DNA of 64,000 bases from Solenopsis invicta. Lineage: Eukaryota; Arthropoda; Insecta; Hymenoptera; Formicidae. This document shows positions 1-10,990 of this stretch, piece after piece. A program made the position numbers and the translations under genes. The DNA lies in assembly GCF_016802725.1 (NCBI RefSeq), contig NC_052665.1:25066501-25130500 (forward strand), given 5' to 3'. Every line of letters begins with the position of its first letter. Positions within the stretch are counted from its first letter, which is position 1. Below the pieces are notes generated by a model. The model had not been told where the DNA came from, did no database searches, and saw only the letters and a list, made by a program, of their open reading frames with translations.

Positions 1-300
1 ATTAATGTTTAATAAATTTTAAATTAATGTTTTTAAAAATGTTTTTTCAAATAAAAAATTAATGTAAAATAAATATTAAATAAACGTTAAATAAACGTGA
101 AATAAATATTTTCCCAAATCATTATTTTAAATATTTAATTAATGTTAAATAAATGTTAAATAAATATTAAATAAATATTTTCTCTAAATCATTATTTTAA
201 ATATTTAATTAAAGTTAAATAAATATTTAATAAATATTTTTGTTACAATGAATTGTACAACAAAAAATTAATATTAAATAAATATTAAAAAAACATTTAA
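1..300. repeat. AT-rich dispersed repeat, copy 1
   Basis: Degenerate tandem motif built on TTAAATAAATATTAAATAAA, ending in TTGTGTGCTGATTGGG at about 306-322. The same block returns reverse-complemented at 22466-22733 plus 24029-24105, including the non-repetitive pieces CAAATCATTATTTTAAATA and ACAATGAATTGTAC. It is therefore an interspersed repeat and not plain low complexity. Class unknown. Confidence 0.7.
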
Positions 301-748
301 AAAATATTGTGTGCTGATTGGGGAAGTCCGTGTGGATTTAGGTTTTATTTAATTGGTCGGAGAGTGGTTCCGAATTTGATTTGTAATTGCTAGACAGGTC
401 TAAAAAGGATGGCGTGAGAAAATAAAAATATTTTATCTGCCAGACGTAACAGAAATACATTAATGAATATACATATGTACTACAATGTACATTCAAATAA
501 TGTATATGAAATGTATGTACATTTCATATTATGCGGTGTACATATATACAAAATACATTAATACATAGAACGTACATAGAACATTAACGTACATTTATAC
601 ATAGAACGTCCGATGTTATGTGGATAAGAATTGATACATTCTTTTTTTTTCTTTTTTTTTATAGTAACAGATTTTATTTGTAAAGCATATACTTATTTAT
701 ATAAAAATTTCAGTTTAACAACAAATATTTTTATAATATATTAAAACA
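301..748. other. 5' flank of OB-fold gene, no gene seen
   Basis: Unique-looking AT-rich DNA. Positions 465-610 are crowded with TACAT/ATGTA palindromes, for example TATATGAAATGTA at about 503 facing TACATTTCATA at about 518. A TTTTTTTTATAG tract at about 651-664 could be a splice acceptor for a 5' UTR exon just before the ATG at 749. No promoter element can be fixed. Confidence 0.4.
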
Positions 749-1301
749 ATGAGTTTTGAAGATAAATTTTCTAAAAATATTAATATTAATTATGAACAAT
801 GTGAAGAGGATGCTATATTAAATATACCAAACGGATCAGAAGCAGACAATATAATTAATGATGCAATTATGGATGAAATTTTAGAAGAAGATGATTTAAC
901 AAAAGAATTATTTACAAATGAACTAATCGAAAAAATTCAAATGTATGATTCGACAGTGTAAGTATTTTATTTTGATGTATAATTAATATTATATACTGTA
1001 CTATAGATGAAAAGTAAATAATATGACACCTATTTTTATTTTATTAAATAACTTTGTTTATAATTAATATTTTATGTTAAAAGTGGAACAATTTTATTTA
1101 TAAAAATGTTTAACGGGTTTTAAACTCATGGTAATAAAATATTTATTGCTTAGGACGTGATTTATGAAAATGTGACGCATTACATAATCTGTAGAAGAAA
1201 AAAAGTGATAATAATATAGCTAGCCCAAAATTAATTTTTTTTAAAAACCGGTTTAGTTAAAAAAAATAGTATTTTGTTTCAAAATTAGGGTAAGGTAAGC
1301 C

Positions 1302-1356
<55 letters not shown>

Positions 1357-3694
1357 ACCACTGTCAAAGTAATAGTGCAATTTAGAAAACTAAAGCATTT
1401 TGAAAAACTTTATTTACTTAATTTACAAATAAAACACAAAATTATTTGAATCTTGTCAATCTAATTTTAATAATATTGTGATCATTACAAATTATAAAAA
1501 TTTAGATTATTTATTTTACCTTTTTTTGCAATTAAGCTACGAAATGTGTTAAAAAATAGCAGCAAAGTTACAATTTTTATATAAATATTAATAACAAAAT
1601 TTCTATTGTTTTTAACATGTTGAATTCAATGAAGGATGATAGTAATGTTATGTATTTTCTAAATATAATAATTTCACAAAGATTGTACAAGTACTGTGAT
1701 TGAATTTATACGCGAAGTGGTGCAATTGAGGAGCCGGTGCGATATTAGCAACCTTACCCTGTATATTTTTAATTTTACATTATTTAAAATTATTCTAATT
1801 TAAAATTTAAATCCCATATTATTATTTAATTCTGTATAACTCAAAGTGTTTAAGAAAAAAAGTTTAGAAGTGTTCAAAAATGAAAATGTCTTATAATAAT
1901 TGATGGCTATTTTGTATTGGCATATTAGCATTATTAAAAACGCCGGGCTACTAATTGAATAATTCTATAAATTGTTAGAATTCGTCACCTAATAACAGAG
2001 ATAATGTCGGTAATCATAATGTCCACAGTAGGCATAATACCTTTTTCTCCTCTATTATATTACACAAAATTATATTACATTATTCATAATACTTCATATC
2101 TTAAATAATTAGATATTATATATCATTATTTTTCTTCTTTTTTTTATAAAACAATAATAATAAACAATTCTTGTAACATTAACAATATTTTCATAGTGAA
2201 ATTATTGGCTATGTTGATAATATTGAAGCCCCGCGTATAGTTGGGAAAAATCAACAATGCAAATTTTATAAATTTTTTATAAACAATGGAGAAGGAAAAA
2301 GAATCCAAGTTGTGGCTTGGAATGAAGACATTGATCGATTAGAAAATCAGATCCAAATAAATTATGTAATTTCTTATTATAATTTTGTAAAAATAATTTT
2401 TAATGTAATGATGATATTTTAATATTAAAATAAAATTGAATAGGTTTATCATTTAGACGGTGTAATGGCTAGAATGCCAAAAAATAATTCTTTTAATAAT
2501 GGAAATGTGCCATTTGAACTTTTAATACGAAAAAATTCAATAATTACAAAATTAGAAAAATATTCACCGAAATATAAACCAAATGAACCGCAACGAGTGA
2601 CATTGGATAATATTGCGAATACTTCTGATTGTATTAGTAACTTATATATAACTTAATTTAAATATAAAAAGAATTTATATTGATCTACAATAAATTGGTA
2701 TATCAGTACAAAATTACCTTTTTAAAAAAAGGTAACAAAAGGTGTTAAATGTATGTGTAAATTCCTCTAAATTTTTCCTTTTTCTTCAAAACTAAAATGA
2801 TACTAATATAGAATTATCATAAAAAAATTTTTCCTATTCTAACCTATGTAATCTTTAATTTTTTTTTATGAAACACAAGTGGTACTACTTTATATTTTTA
2901 TTGAATAATCTTATTTCAACTAAAGTAGTATTTACTTAAAAATAAATAACATCTAAAATTACACATGTTTAAGAATCTTTCAAGAATTGTTGCATACAGA
3001 AAGATAAAAGATCTAAACTTTTCTAAAAATATTTTATAACGTAACAATTTTTATAATATGAGAACTAATTTTTGTTTATTTACATATTTAAACCTTATGT
3101 GTTTTTTCAATTTTAGAAGCATATATCAAAACAAATTTGGCAACAACATTTAATACAAAATTGAATAAAAATATAGGTTGCGGATCTATAACAGATGGTG
3201 AATACAAATTACAGATACATGTTATAAACTTTGAAGATATAGAATATAACAAATTGAATATTAAAAAAGGGGACAAAATTGAATTAATCGGAATAATGCA
3301 AAATACAGGTAAAAAAACAATTAATCACTCCATATTTATTTTACGACTCCATCTGTATATGTTTTTGCCATTTTTTTTATGTTTTGACTACACTTTTTCT
3401 CTAAATTTATATTAAATTTATATAATTTATCAAACAATTTATTCATTTTTCAAGCTGCTCCACCATATTTACTCATAAATAGTATAAATGATATAAAACG
3501 TATACCGGGAAAAATGTCTTTAATAAAATTAATAAAAGCTGTCGAAACTCCAAAAAAAAGGAAAGCCGAAGATGGACAAGTAAAGTTATAACGCTAGATA
3601 CATGAAATTAAAATAATTAATAATGACGAATAAATATATAGTATCTAACAATTGAAATATTTTTCAGATACAAAATAAAAAAGTTACAATATAA
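749..3694 (+). CDS. Spliced OB-fold protein, RPA70 DNA-binding-core-like
   Basis: Six exons joined by eye: 749-957, 2197-2365, 2444-2636, 3117-3308, 3455-3579 and 3668-3694. Every junction has GT/AG and keeps phase, giving about 304 residues. If the last intron is retained, a stop falls at 3589-3591. After an acidic N-terminus (exon 1), exons 2-3 resemble the RPA70 DBD-A OB fold: a short strand ending in GYVDNI, then RIQVVAWNEDIDRLENQI (compare the AFNEQVDKF region of RPA70) and VYHLDGVMAR. Exons 4-5 look like a second OB fold (GEYKLQIHVINFEDI, KKGDKIELIG). The tail is basic (PKKRKAED), a possible nuclear signal. Single-stranded DNA binding is inferred from the family. No RPA zinc motif or C-terminal DBD-C is seen, so it is much shorter than RPA70 (about 600 aa). 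It could be a diverged RPA1 paralogue or a domesticated transposon accessory protein. The frame is intact, which argues against a pseudogene. Confidence 0.7.
1287..1760. mobile_element. Possible MITE inside intron 1
   Basis: AGGGTAAGGT at about 1287 faces ACCTTACCCT at about 1751 as a 10-bp terminal inverted repeat. The element lies wholly inside the first intron (958-2196) of the OB-fold gene. No clear target duplication. The short termini make this tentative. Confidence 0.3.
1305..1352. repeat. (TA)n microsatellite
   Basis: About 24 uninterrupted TA units inside intron 1 of the OB-fold gene, near the left end of the possible MITE. Confidence 0.9.
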
Positions 3695-4048
3695 TTAAGC
3701 GTACATACATAACATTTTGTTTTCTCGCTGCCCCAATAAAAAAACAAGTTATTGGAATACTACAATTAGACTCCAATTCCCATCGTTATGTGTTATTAGT
3801 CTATCGACATTGTATTCACTTACAGTAAAATAATCTAAAATTAAATAAAACATTTATTCTTAAAAATGTTGTATTATTTATTTTACGTAATTTTTAAAAT
3901 CACGTGCTTTCTGTGTATTGCACGAAACTTACGAGCTACTATTGTCTAAGAAATTACATTAATTATTTATAAATCAGAGCATTTTTTGAAAAAAAATTAA
4001 CAAAAAAATGTTATTAATGACTATTTAGTTCCGTAGGAAACGTTTATG
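3695..4048. other. Intergenic, nothing recognised
   Basis: AT-rich DNA between the OB-fold gene and the copia element. A polyadenylation-like AATAAA lies at about 3735. No ORF, repeat or RNA gene can be supported. Confidence 0.5.
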
Positions 4049-4053
4049 TAGAC

Positions 4054-4337
4054 TGATAGATTATGCTTATCGAATGGTCAGAGGTTTTTAATTAGACACA
4101 CTTTATTAGAGCAAATAGAAAAGCGTTTATTCCAACAACCAGAGAATAGAGAGTTGTACACAAAAGGCAGCGTTCTGAGGCAAGCGTGTGTCAGAGAGGA
4201 GAGAGAGAAAAAAAACGAAAAAAACGAACGACTAGGGCAACGCATGCGCGTCGATCACTAGCGACACTATCGCACGCAGACTACACGCTTATGGCGCCAA
4301 ACATACAAATGAACATACTTAACAATTATTCTCAACA
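4054..4337 (-). repeat. Copia 3' LTR
   Basis: 284 bp, TGATAGATTA...TTCTCAACA on the plus strand. Matches 8463-8746 with one visible mismatch. Because the element is on the minus strand, this left copy is its 3' LTR. Confidence 0.95.
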
Positions 4338-4353
4338 CTTCCCCTTAATTGTT
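4338..4353 (-). other. Copia polypurine tract
   Basis: On the minus strand AATTAAGGGGAAG directly abuts the 3' LTR, the position and composition expected for the plus-strand primer. Confidence 0.75.
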
Positions 4354-4493
4354 AAATTGTCCTGCACTTCAAGTCTTTTCGTAACTCTTATAACTATTAC
4401 TGTAAATTCTTATACCTATTACTATAAACTCTTGTAACTATTACTATAGACTCTTATAACTACTTAGGCTAGATTTATAGTTTTCTTCTTAAC

Positions 4494-6356
4494 TTAGTTT
4501 AACAATCTCTTTTTGTGAATCTCAAATTTATTTTGGCCTAATGCCTTGGTAAAAATATCTGCGAGTTGTGTATCAGTAGAGCAATAGTTTACGCTTATCA
4601 GTCCTTCAGCAACTTTTTCATTTATAAATCTATATCTTATGTCTATGTGTTTGCTTCTTTTATTTCCTATACCGTTTTTAATCAAATGAATAGTGCTTTG
4701 GTTATCGATATTTAAAGTCGCTTTAACGGATTTGCCTGTTAACTCTTCAATTAAAAATTTAAGATATAAAATTTCTTTGCAACATTCCGTCGCCGCGATA
4801 TACTCCGCTTCGGTACTAGATAACGCTACTACAGACTGTTTTTTGGAGCACCAACTTATAGGACCATTACAATACATAATAACAAAACCGGTTGTGCTTT
4901 TCCGAGTTTCTACATCTCCTGCGTAATCGGAGTCTGTATAGCCTATCAATTCTTCCTTATTTTTATCATTATTTACTTTATAGCTAATACCTAGATTTTT
5001 AGTCGCGTTTATATATCTTAATATTCTTTTTATATTTGCTACGTCTTGTTTATACGGTTTATCTAAATGTCTACTTGCGTATCCTGCAGCGTAGGCCAGG
5101 TCAGGTCTCGTTTTACTCGAAAGATACAATATACTCCCAACGCTCTCTCGATATGGAAAAACTTCGTTGATTTCCTCGCTTCTGTCATCATTGGTTAGAA
5201 TGGGAGTATTCACAGGCTTTGAATTTTCCATGTTAAACATTTTTACAACATGATCCGCATAGTTTAATTGCAATAATTTGAGACCTTCTTTATCCTGTTG
5301 TATTTCTATACCTAAAAAAGATTTTATATCTTTAAATACGCTTATATGAAATTCCTTACCTAAATTACTGAGTAGTTTATCTATGGACTGTCTATTTTGC
5401 CCTATGATGAGTCCATCGTCCACATAAATAGCCAATATTAAGGTGTTGTCATCAGTCCTATATATACACGGTTCTGCTTTGGTCGGTTTTAGTCCCTTGG
5501 TTTTAAGGAAGGTAGTGAAGCGCTGATTCCATCTCAATGGAGCTTGCTTGAGTCCATAGAGAGCCTTGTTAAGTCTGCATATTTTATTGTTACAATTATA
5601 TCCATCAGGCAGTTCCATAAAGATCTCTTCATCTAAATTTCCATAAAGGAATGCAGTTTTAATGTCGAATTTGACAATGTAGTCTCTTCTTTTTGTGGCA
5701 ATCGCAAGTAGTGTTCGAAGGGAGCTGCTATTTACTACGGGACTAAACGTTTCCTCGTAGTCTATTCCGTGGCGTTGTTCACATCCTCTCACCACCAACC
5801 GTGCCTTATATCTTCCATCATCCTTTATTTTGAAGACCCATTTGTTACTCAAAATTTTTTTACTTTTTGCTTCAGTTCTATCTACTGTCTTCCAGGTATT
5901 GTTCTCTTCTAGCGACTTCTTTTCTTCTTCTATCGCTTTTTTCCAATTTTCCTTGTCTGGTCCAGTTGTCGCTTCTCTGTATGTTAAATACACATAATCT
6001 TTGTATCTATCTGGAATCTTCCTTTTCCGCTTTCCACGACCAAGTTCCTCTTGTTCTTCTTGTGTATCTTCTTGTGTTTCTTCTTGTGATTCCTCTTCTT
6101 CAATCTCTAGATCTGCATCTTGATACTCTTCTTCGCTTCCAGATATGTTTTCCATGTTATTTTCAATTTCTTCTTGTTTTTCAGTTTGTTCTTCTTCTGC
6201 ATGGATATTTATTTTAGCTGATTTGTTTTTAGATGTTATCTCTTCTTTAAATTTTACGTCTCTTAAAATTACTATTTTTCTTCTTTCTTCATCGTAGAGT
6301 CGGTACCCATTTGGTGCATATCCAACGAAGATGTAACTCTTGCATCTATCATCCAA
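4494..6356 (-). CDS. Copia pol: reverse transcriptase and RNase H
   Basis: 620 codons. The first about 40 residues are the end of the integrase C-terminal region (FVGYAPNGYRLYDEE). An acidic, glutamate-rich linker and a basic patch (GRGKRKRKIPDRY) follow. The RT has copia hallmarks in order: ARLVVRGCEQ, FDIKTAFLYGNLDEEI, LYGLKQAPLRW, the catalytic YVDD in AIYVDDGLIIG, and FLGIEIQ. RNase H has GYTDSDYAGD, SSTEAEYIA and TQLADIFTKAL, all of its acidic centres. It copies element RNA into DNA in cytoplasmic particles (family knowledge). Its frame differs from the upstream gag-integrase ORF by a small indel near 6425, so in this copy it would not be made as a normal polyprotein. The ATG that opens this ORF is internal. 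Confidence 0.93.
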   Translation of the reverse strand: MDDRCKSYIFVGYAPNGYRLYDEERRKIVILRDVKFKEEITSKNKSAKINIHAEEEQTEKQEEIENNMENISGSEEEYQDADLEIEEEESQEETQEDTQEEQEELGRGKRKRKIPDRYKDYVYLTYREATTGPDKENWKKAIEEEKKSLEENNTWKTVDRTEAKSKKILSNKWVFKIKDDGRYKARLVVRGCEQRHGIDYEETFSPVVNSSSLRTLLAIATKRRDYIVKFDIKTAFLYGNLDEEIFMELPDGYNCNNKICRLNKALYGLKQAPLRWNQRFTTFLKTKGLKPTKAEPCIYRTDDNTLILAIYVDDGLIIGQNRQSIDKLLSNLGKEFHISVFKDIKSFLGIEIQQDKEGLKLLQLNYADHVVKMFNMENSKPVNTPILTNDDRSEEINEVFPYRESVGSILYLSSKTRPDLAYAAGYASRHLDKPYKQDVANIKRILRYINATKNLGISYKVNNDKNKEELIGYTDSDYAGDVETRKSTTGFVIMYCNGPISWCSKKQSVVALSSTEAEYIAATECCKEILYLKFLIEELTGKSVKATLNIDNQSTIHLIKNGIGNKRSKHIDIRYRFINEKVAEGLISVNYCSTDTQLADIFTKALGQNKFEIHKKRLLN

Positions 6357-6415
6357 CTTTTTTAATGGTGTTAGTGTCTTCGTGTAGGCGTTACAACCAA
6401 AGATGTGTAATCTTG

Positions 6416-8383
6416 TTAAATCTGGCTTTTGTGAGTCCAGTTCTCTAACGGTGTTCCTTTAACTGCATCAGTGGGGCTTCTATTTGTTAAATATGCAGCA
6501 GTGCGAACTGCTTCTCCCCAAAAACTTTTGTCTATTTGAGCGTCTGTAAGTAAGGCTCTCGTTTTCTCAATTAACGTTCTGTTCATACGTTCTGCCTTTC
6601 CATTAAGTTGTGGGGTATAAGGCGTTGTAACATCTAGAATTGTTCCTCTTCGTCTACACCAGATTTTGAGTTCTTCATTGACGTACTCGCGTCCATTGTC
6701 GCATCTTAGTTTCGAGATTTTCAAATTCCATTTCGTTTCTACTTGATTTGCGTATTCTTTCACTGTATCTGCCACTTCATATTTTCCCTCGATGAGATAG
6801 ACCATAACAAAATGTGTAAAGTCGTCTATGAACGTTATCATATATTTCTTCTTATCCCAAGTAATAGGATCTATTGGTCCGCACACATCGGTGTGAACGA
6901 TCTCCAGTGGTCTCTTTGCTCTTGTCCTCTTCTCTCCAAAAGGTATTCTCGTTTGTTTAGCTTTAAGACACGTCTCACATACATTATTTAAGACATCCAA
7001 GCTTTTATCTGTTATTTTCATACCTTCTGATATATTTTGTAGTTTCTTCATGTTTTCCTTTCCTAGATGTCCCAATTTCTGATGCCATTGAATAGCCATT
7101 TTGTTTTCTCGTGTCAGAAGAGCGCTGTCCATAGATTCTTGATTCAAATTTACGGTCCATAAACCATCTCCGTTGCGAAAACCAATCAGTTTTATGTTAT
7201 CTTTCCATATCTCTGCTTTTTCTTTAGTGAAAATTACTTTTCCTCCGTTCTTTGTAATTTCGTTGACTGATAATAAATTTTTACTTAGATCTTTAACATA
7301 TAGTACTTTGTTGAGTACACATTTATCTGTTTCTACGGTGCCAATTCCTTCAGCCTTTAAAATTTGTGATTTCTTCGCTGTTCCTATTTCTGATTCTATT
7401 TTTCTCATATTTTTAAACATATTCTTGTCATTTGTTATATGCGACGACGAGCCCGAATCCAGAATCCATTTATTCGTTTTACAGTTGCTGGCCAGGAACG
7501 TTACCTTGTCCTTTGTACTTGTTTGATCATCCGTTTTGTTTTTGCGAAAGTAACAGTCCTTCTCTTCATGATTGAACTTTTTACATATGTTACACTTGGT
7601 TGTGCCTCCAGTAGCATCCTCCTTCTTACAAAACTTTGCTATGTGACCTCGACCATTGCATTTGAAGCAGCGCATATCTTGAATATTACCTTTATTTACT
7701 TTGCACGCTCTAGCTAGGTGCCCGGTATTATTGCACTTGTGGCATTTCTTCTCAGTCGCCTTAAACGCCACCGCATCCTGCCTCGCATCGGTCACTGAAA
7801 GTCTGTTCTCCTCAGAGAGCAATCGAGACGTAAGATTTGAAAGCGTCTTCTGGTCTTGAGCGGTGGATTCCCAGGCACATGCAAAATGTTTATATTTCTC
7901 AGGCGGCAGAGTCACGAGTATTTTTGACATCAACATAGAGTCATCAATGTCCGCATTTAAGACTTTTAACCTATATGCTAAATTTTCAAGTTTACTCACG
8001 TGTGTAGCAATATCTGTTCCTTTCTGGTATGAAAAATTGAAAAATTCTTGAAGTAGGATACATTTCTGCTGTTCTGTATCCCTTTCGTACATGGCACAAA
8101 TCCTTTGGAACATTTCTTGTGACGTTTTACATACCAGTACGTGAGTCAACGGCTGTTTTTCTATAGACGTGATTATTATTTTCTGAGCACGTGCGTCTTT
8201 CCGGATCCATTCTGCTTTTGCTTGCTCTGTCATTCCTTCTGCTAATGCTAAGACTCCCGTTACAATATCATATAACCCTAAAGACTTGAATACGATCGTA
8301 ACTTGAAACTTCCATATTATGAAGTTTTCGCTATCCTTCAGTTTTTCTATCTGTATCACGTCGTCTTGATTGTTCGTCGCCAT
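6416..8383 (-). CDS. Copia gag, protease and integrase
   Basis: 655 codons from the ATG at 8383. Residues about 15-200 form the copia-type gag domain (IIWKFQV, MYERDTEQQK). Three CCHC or CCHC-like knuckles lie at about 214-227, 239-252 and 264-277. The aspartic protease has WILDSGSSSHIT (DSG about 309-311). The pre-integrase zinc region has WHQKLGHLGKEN and CETCLKAK. The integrase core has D499 (HTDVCGP), D562 (RCDNGREY) and E598 (NGKAERMNR), a DD35E triad. The ORF stops just after WTHKSQI, because one base appears to be missing from an A-run near 6425. The integrase C-terminus continues in the next ORF. Copia proteins are normally one continuous ORF, so this is a recent inactivating lesion or a sequencing error in a homopolymer. 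Confidence 0.93.
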   Translation of the reverse strand: MATNNQDDVIQIEKLKDSENFIIWKFQVTIVFKSLGLYDIVTGVLALAEGMTEQAKAEWIRKDARAQKIIITSIEKQPLTHVLVCKTSQEMFQRICAMYERDTEQQKCILLQEFFNFSYQKGTDIATHVSKLENLAYRLKVLNADIDDSMLMSKILVTLPPEKYKHFACAWESTAQDQKTLSNLTSRLLSEENRLSVTDARQDAVAFKATEKKCHKCNNTGHLARACKVNKGNIQDMRCFKCNGRGHIAKFCKKEDATGGTTKCNICKKFNHEEKDCYFRKNKTDDQTSTKDKVTFLASNCKTNKWILDSGSSSHITNDKNMFKNMRKIESEIGTAKKSQILKAEGIGTVETDKCVLNKVLYVKDLSKNLLSVNEITKNGGKVIFTKEKAEIWKDNIKLIGFRNGDGLWTVNLNQESMDSALLTRENKMAIQWHQKLGHLGKENMKKLQNISEGMKITDKSLDVLNNVCETCLKAKQTRIPFGEKRTRAKRPLEIVHTDVCGPIDPITWDKKKYMITFIDDFTHFVMVYLIEGKYEVADTVKEYANQVETKWNLKISKLRCDNGREYVNEELKIWCRRRGTILDVTTPYTPQLNGKAERMNRTLIEKTRALLTDAQIDKSFWGEAVRTAAYLTNRSPTDAVKGTPLENWTHKSQI

Positions 8384-8446
8384 TTTTCGTACAGCTAGCC
8401 TCTCTCGTTTTACCCTTTCTTTTTACGTTGATTTTACGCCTCTGAC

Positions 8447-8462
8447 GCCTGGGCCCATAACC
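8447..8462 (-). other. Copia primer-binding site
   Basis: Immediately inside the 5' LTR the minus strand reads GGTTATGGGCCCAG. This is the copia-type site that pairs with an internal part of initiator tRNA-Met (established for Drosophila copia). Confidence 0.8.
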
Positions 8463-8746
8463 TGATAGATTATGCTTATCGAATGGTCAGAGGTTTTTAA
8501 TTAGACACACTTTATTAGAGCAAATAGAAAAGCGTTTATTCCAATAACCAGAGAATAGAGAGTTGTACACAAAAGGCAGCGTTCTGAGGCAAGCGTGTGT
8601 CAGAGAGGAGAGAGAGAAAAAAAACGAAAAAAACGAACGACTAGGGCAACGCATGCGCGTCGATCACTAGCGACACTATCGCACGCAGACTACACGCTTA
8701 TGGCGCCAAACATACAAATGAACATACTTAACAATTATTCTCAACA
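8463..8746 (-). repeat. Copia 5' LTR
   Basis: 284 bp, nearly identical to 4054-4337. It carries the element's promoter, presumed from position. The right target duplication TAGAC follows at 8747-8751. Confidence 0.95.
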
Positions 8747-8751
8747 TAGAC

Positions 8752-9494
8752 AATCAAAATAAATTGCTTCCAGACAATGCAAAAATGCTAATTTTTATAA
8801 TAAAAACATTTAAATATTTAATTTTTAAAATAATTGTTTAACAATTGTTTAGACGTTAAACAATAGTTGAAAAAAAAATAATAAAACATTTTTTTCTCTC
8901 AAAATAATTAATATTCCGTTTTTTTATTTGATTAAAAATTTAACTTTATTTTCTGCTGGTTAATATCCTATTCGGTTTATTCGACAAAATAGTATCCAGC
9001 CGGATTATTCGGTATCCGACCGTAAGAGTATGTTTATCCGCTATCCAGCTATCCGATAAGAATCACTATCCGATTCATCTCTAAAATTTATATAAGATCC
9101 ATATTTTAACCCTATAAGTGCTATAATATTCCTAGAATATTATAAAAATTCATTAAAAAATTAATATAATGTTAGATAAATTTGTCATGAGATCAATGCA
9201 ATACCGGCTTAATAAAACTACGTACGTATGTATGTATATATGATTCTTTTTCTGTGCTAACTTCATAAGATGTCATCGTAATAATTTCGTTCAATAGTAT
9301 TAACCTTAATTAATCTTAAGAAAGAAGAATAAAAGTGAAGAAATCAAGATAAAAGAAAAATAAAAGATTCTGCGAAAGTAAGTTACATTGCTTAAATTTT
9401 AACATGTGTTCTAATTTTTCCCTCTCTTTCTCTTTTTTCTTTTATTTAAAATAATTTTTACATTTTTTAATTAAATAAGGTTAATTTTCGATAT
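8752..9494. other. AT-rich DNA with TATCCG-rich patch
   Basis: No gene. Positions about 8957-9085 hold a cluster of TATCC/TATCCG and ATTCGG words on one strand, which may be the subterminal region of a decayed DNA transposon. The other end was not found. Confidence 0.4.
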
Positions 9495-9879
9495 TTTATT
9501 TTAAAAAAAGAAAAAGTAAAGAAGAAAATAAGGCAGAACAGAAGGAAGAAAGAATCAAAATAAAGAAATAAATAAAAGATTAGAAAAAGAAGGAAAGAAA
9601 GAAAAGTTAAAGAAATTAAGAAAAAGGAAGAAGAAAGAACTGCTTACAGTTTGAAACGTATAGAAATCCTATCAATTTTTATCTGTTTCTATTTTATTAT
9701 TTTTACCAATTTTACTATTTATTTTTTCTCTCCAGTTTGTTTACTGTTTATTCTTACATTTTTGTTGGCACGCGCATTTTTACTTGTACCTACACGCTTT
9801 TACGTATCTGCACACGTACACATACGCATGTACATTCACAACCAAACTCACACATACACACACACATACACTCAATCTT

Positions 9880-9902
9880 TCTCTCTCTCTCTCTCTCTCT
9901 CC
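9880..9902. repeat. (CT)n microsatellite
   Basis: TCTCTC run following CA-rich sequence at 9845-9875. The short ORFs over it are low-complexity artefacts. Confidence 0.85.
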
Positions 9903-9924
9903 TCTTTTCGAGAAATTGTTTAAA

Positions 9925-10711
9925 TATTTTTATCAATACAAATTTAAAGATTAAACAATGTCAAGTCGAACAATTTTATAGATCTAATAAATTATACATT
10001 TATAATGTACGAAACTTAATTAAAAGATGCTCATTTATTAATTAACAAATTTACCACATGTACATGTTTCGGACTTACTTGTCTCTCATTAATATGTTAC
10101 AATTCAAAATACTATAATAAACCACGTACTTAATTAAAAGATGCTCATAGATTAAAAAGAGTCCGCGTTAACAAATAATCTTGCATTGATTGTGTCATTG
10201 AATTCATATCATTCTGCACATCACAAATGTAATTTATAAATACTTTTGTTTAACTGAACGCAGTTAAAAATATTTTTCGAAACTGTAACTTACAAGAGCA
10301 AATATTGTACGAATGCTGAATCGAGGTAACGCAATATTGTGTATGATCTTAACACACCTCAATTAAATGTTTGTCTCAAATATAACGAGCATAAAGGCAA
10401 AAAAACTTATATACAAACACAATTTCTATACTTAAACAAATTTGTTATTTTAACGAATCTAGAATATTTGAGTAAATATCGTTCAATTAAGATCTGTGTC
10501 TTTTTTTAGATTAATACCATATTTTTTGATATGGATCATCTTCGACACTAATCTTTTTTAATAGTTAGATTCTCTGTAAAATATCTCTACTTTTCACCTT
10601 GCATAATCATGTGAGGACTCTTTTTGACTTATGAGTAACTTTTAATTAAGTACGTAATTTATTATAATATTTTGAATTTTAATATATTAATAATAGACAA
10701 GCAAGTCCGAA

Positions 10712-10779
<68 letters not shown>

Positions 10780-10990
10780 GCGTGTGTGCGCGCGTGCGTG
10801 TGTGCGCGCGTGCGTGAGTGTGCGCATGCGTGAGTGCGTGCGTGTGTGTGTATGTGTGTGTGTGTGGTAAATTTGTTAATTAGTAAATTTGTTAATCAGT
10901 TCCGTAGATACATTATAAATTTGTGATTTATTAGATCTGTAAAAATATTTGACTCGACATTGTTTACTCTTTAAATTTGTATTGTTAAAT
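9925..10990. repeat. Large imperfect inverted repeat
   Basis: Left arm about 9925-10175 (TATCAATACAAATTTAAAGA..., TAATTAAAAGATGCTCAT, AAAAAGAGTCCGCG) is the reverse complement, with many changes, of the right arm about 10610-10990 (GAGGACTCTTTTTGAC, AATTAAGTACGTAATTTATT, TCTTTAAATTTGTATTG). The loop is about 430 bp. The (GT)n tract at 10717-10866 interrupts the right arm. Possibly a fold-back element. No target duplication found. Confidence 0.55.
10717..10866. repeat. (GT)n / GTGC microsatellite
   Basis: About 150 bp of GT with interspersed GCGTGC variants. Alternating purine-pyrimidine DNA, so Z-DNA-prone in principle. Confidence 0.9.

Larger units (their letters stand above)
4049..8751 (-). 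mobile_element. Copia-type LTR retrotransposon, nearly intact
   Basis: The element spans 4054-8746 and is flanked by the 5-bp target duplication TAGAC (4049-4053, 8747-8751). LTRs of 284 bp begin TG and end CA, and I see one difference between them (4136 versus 8545), which points to a recent insertion. The tRNA primer site and polypurine tract are in place, and gag, protease, integrase, RT and RNase H follow in copia order. The only coding lesion I find is a frameshift between integrase and RT near 6425. Confidence 0.95.
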
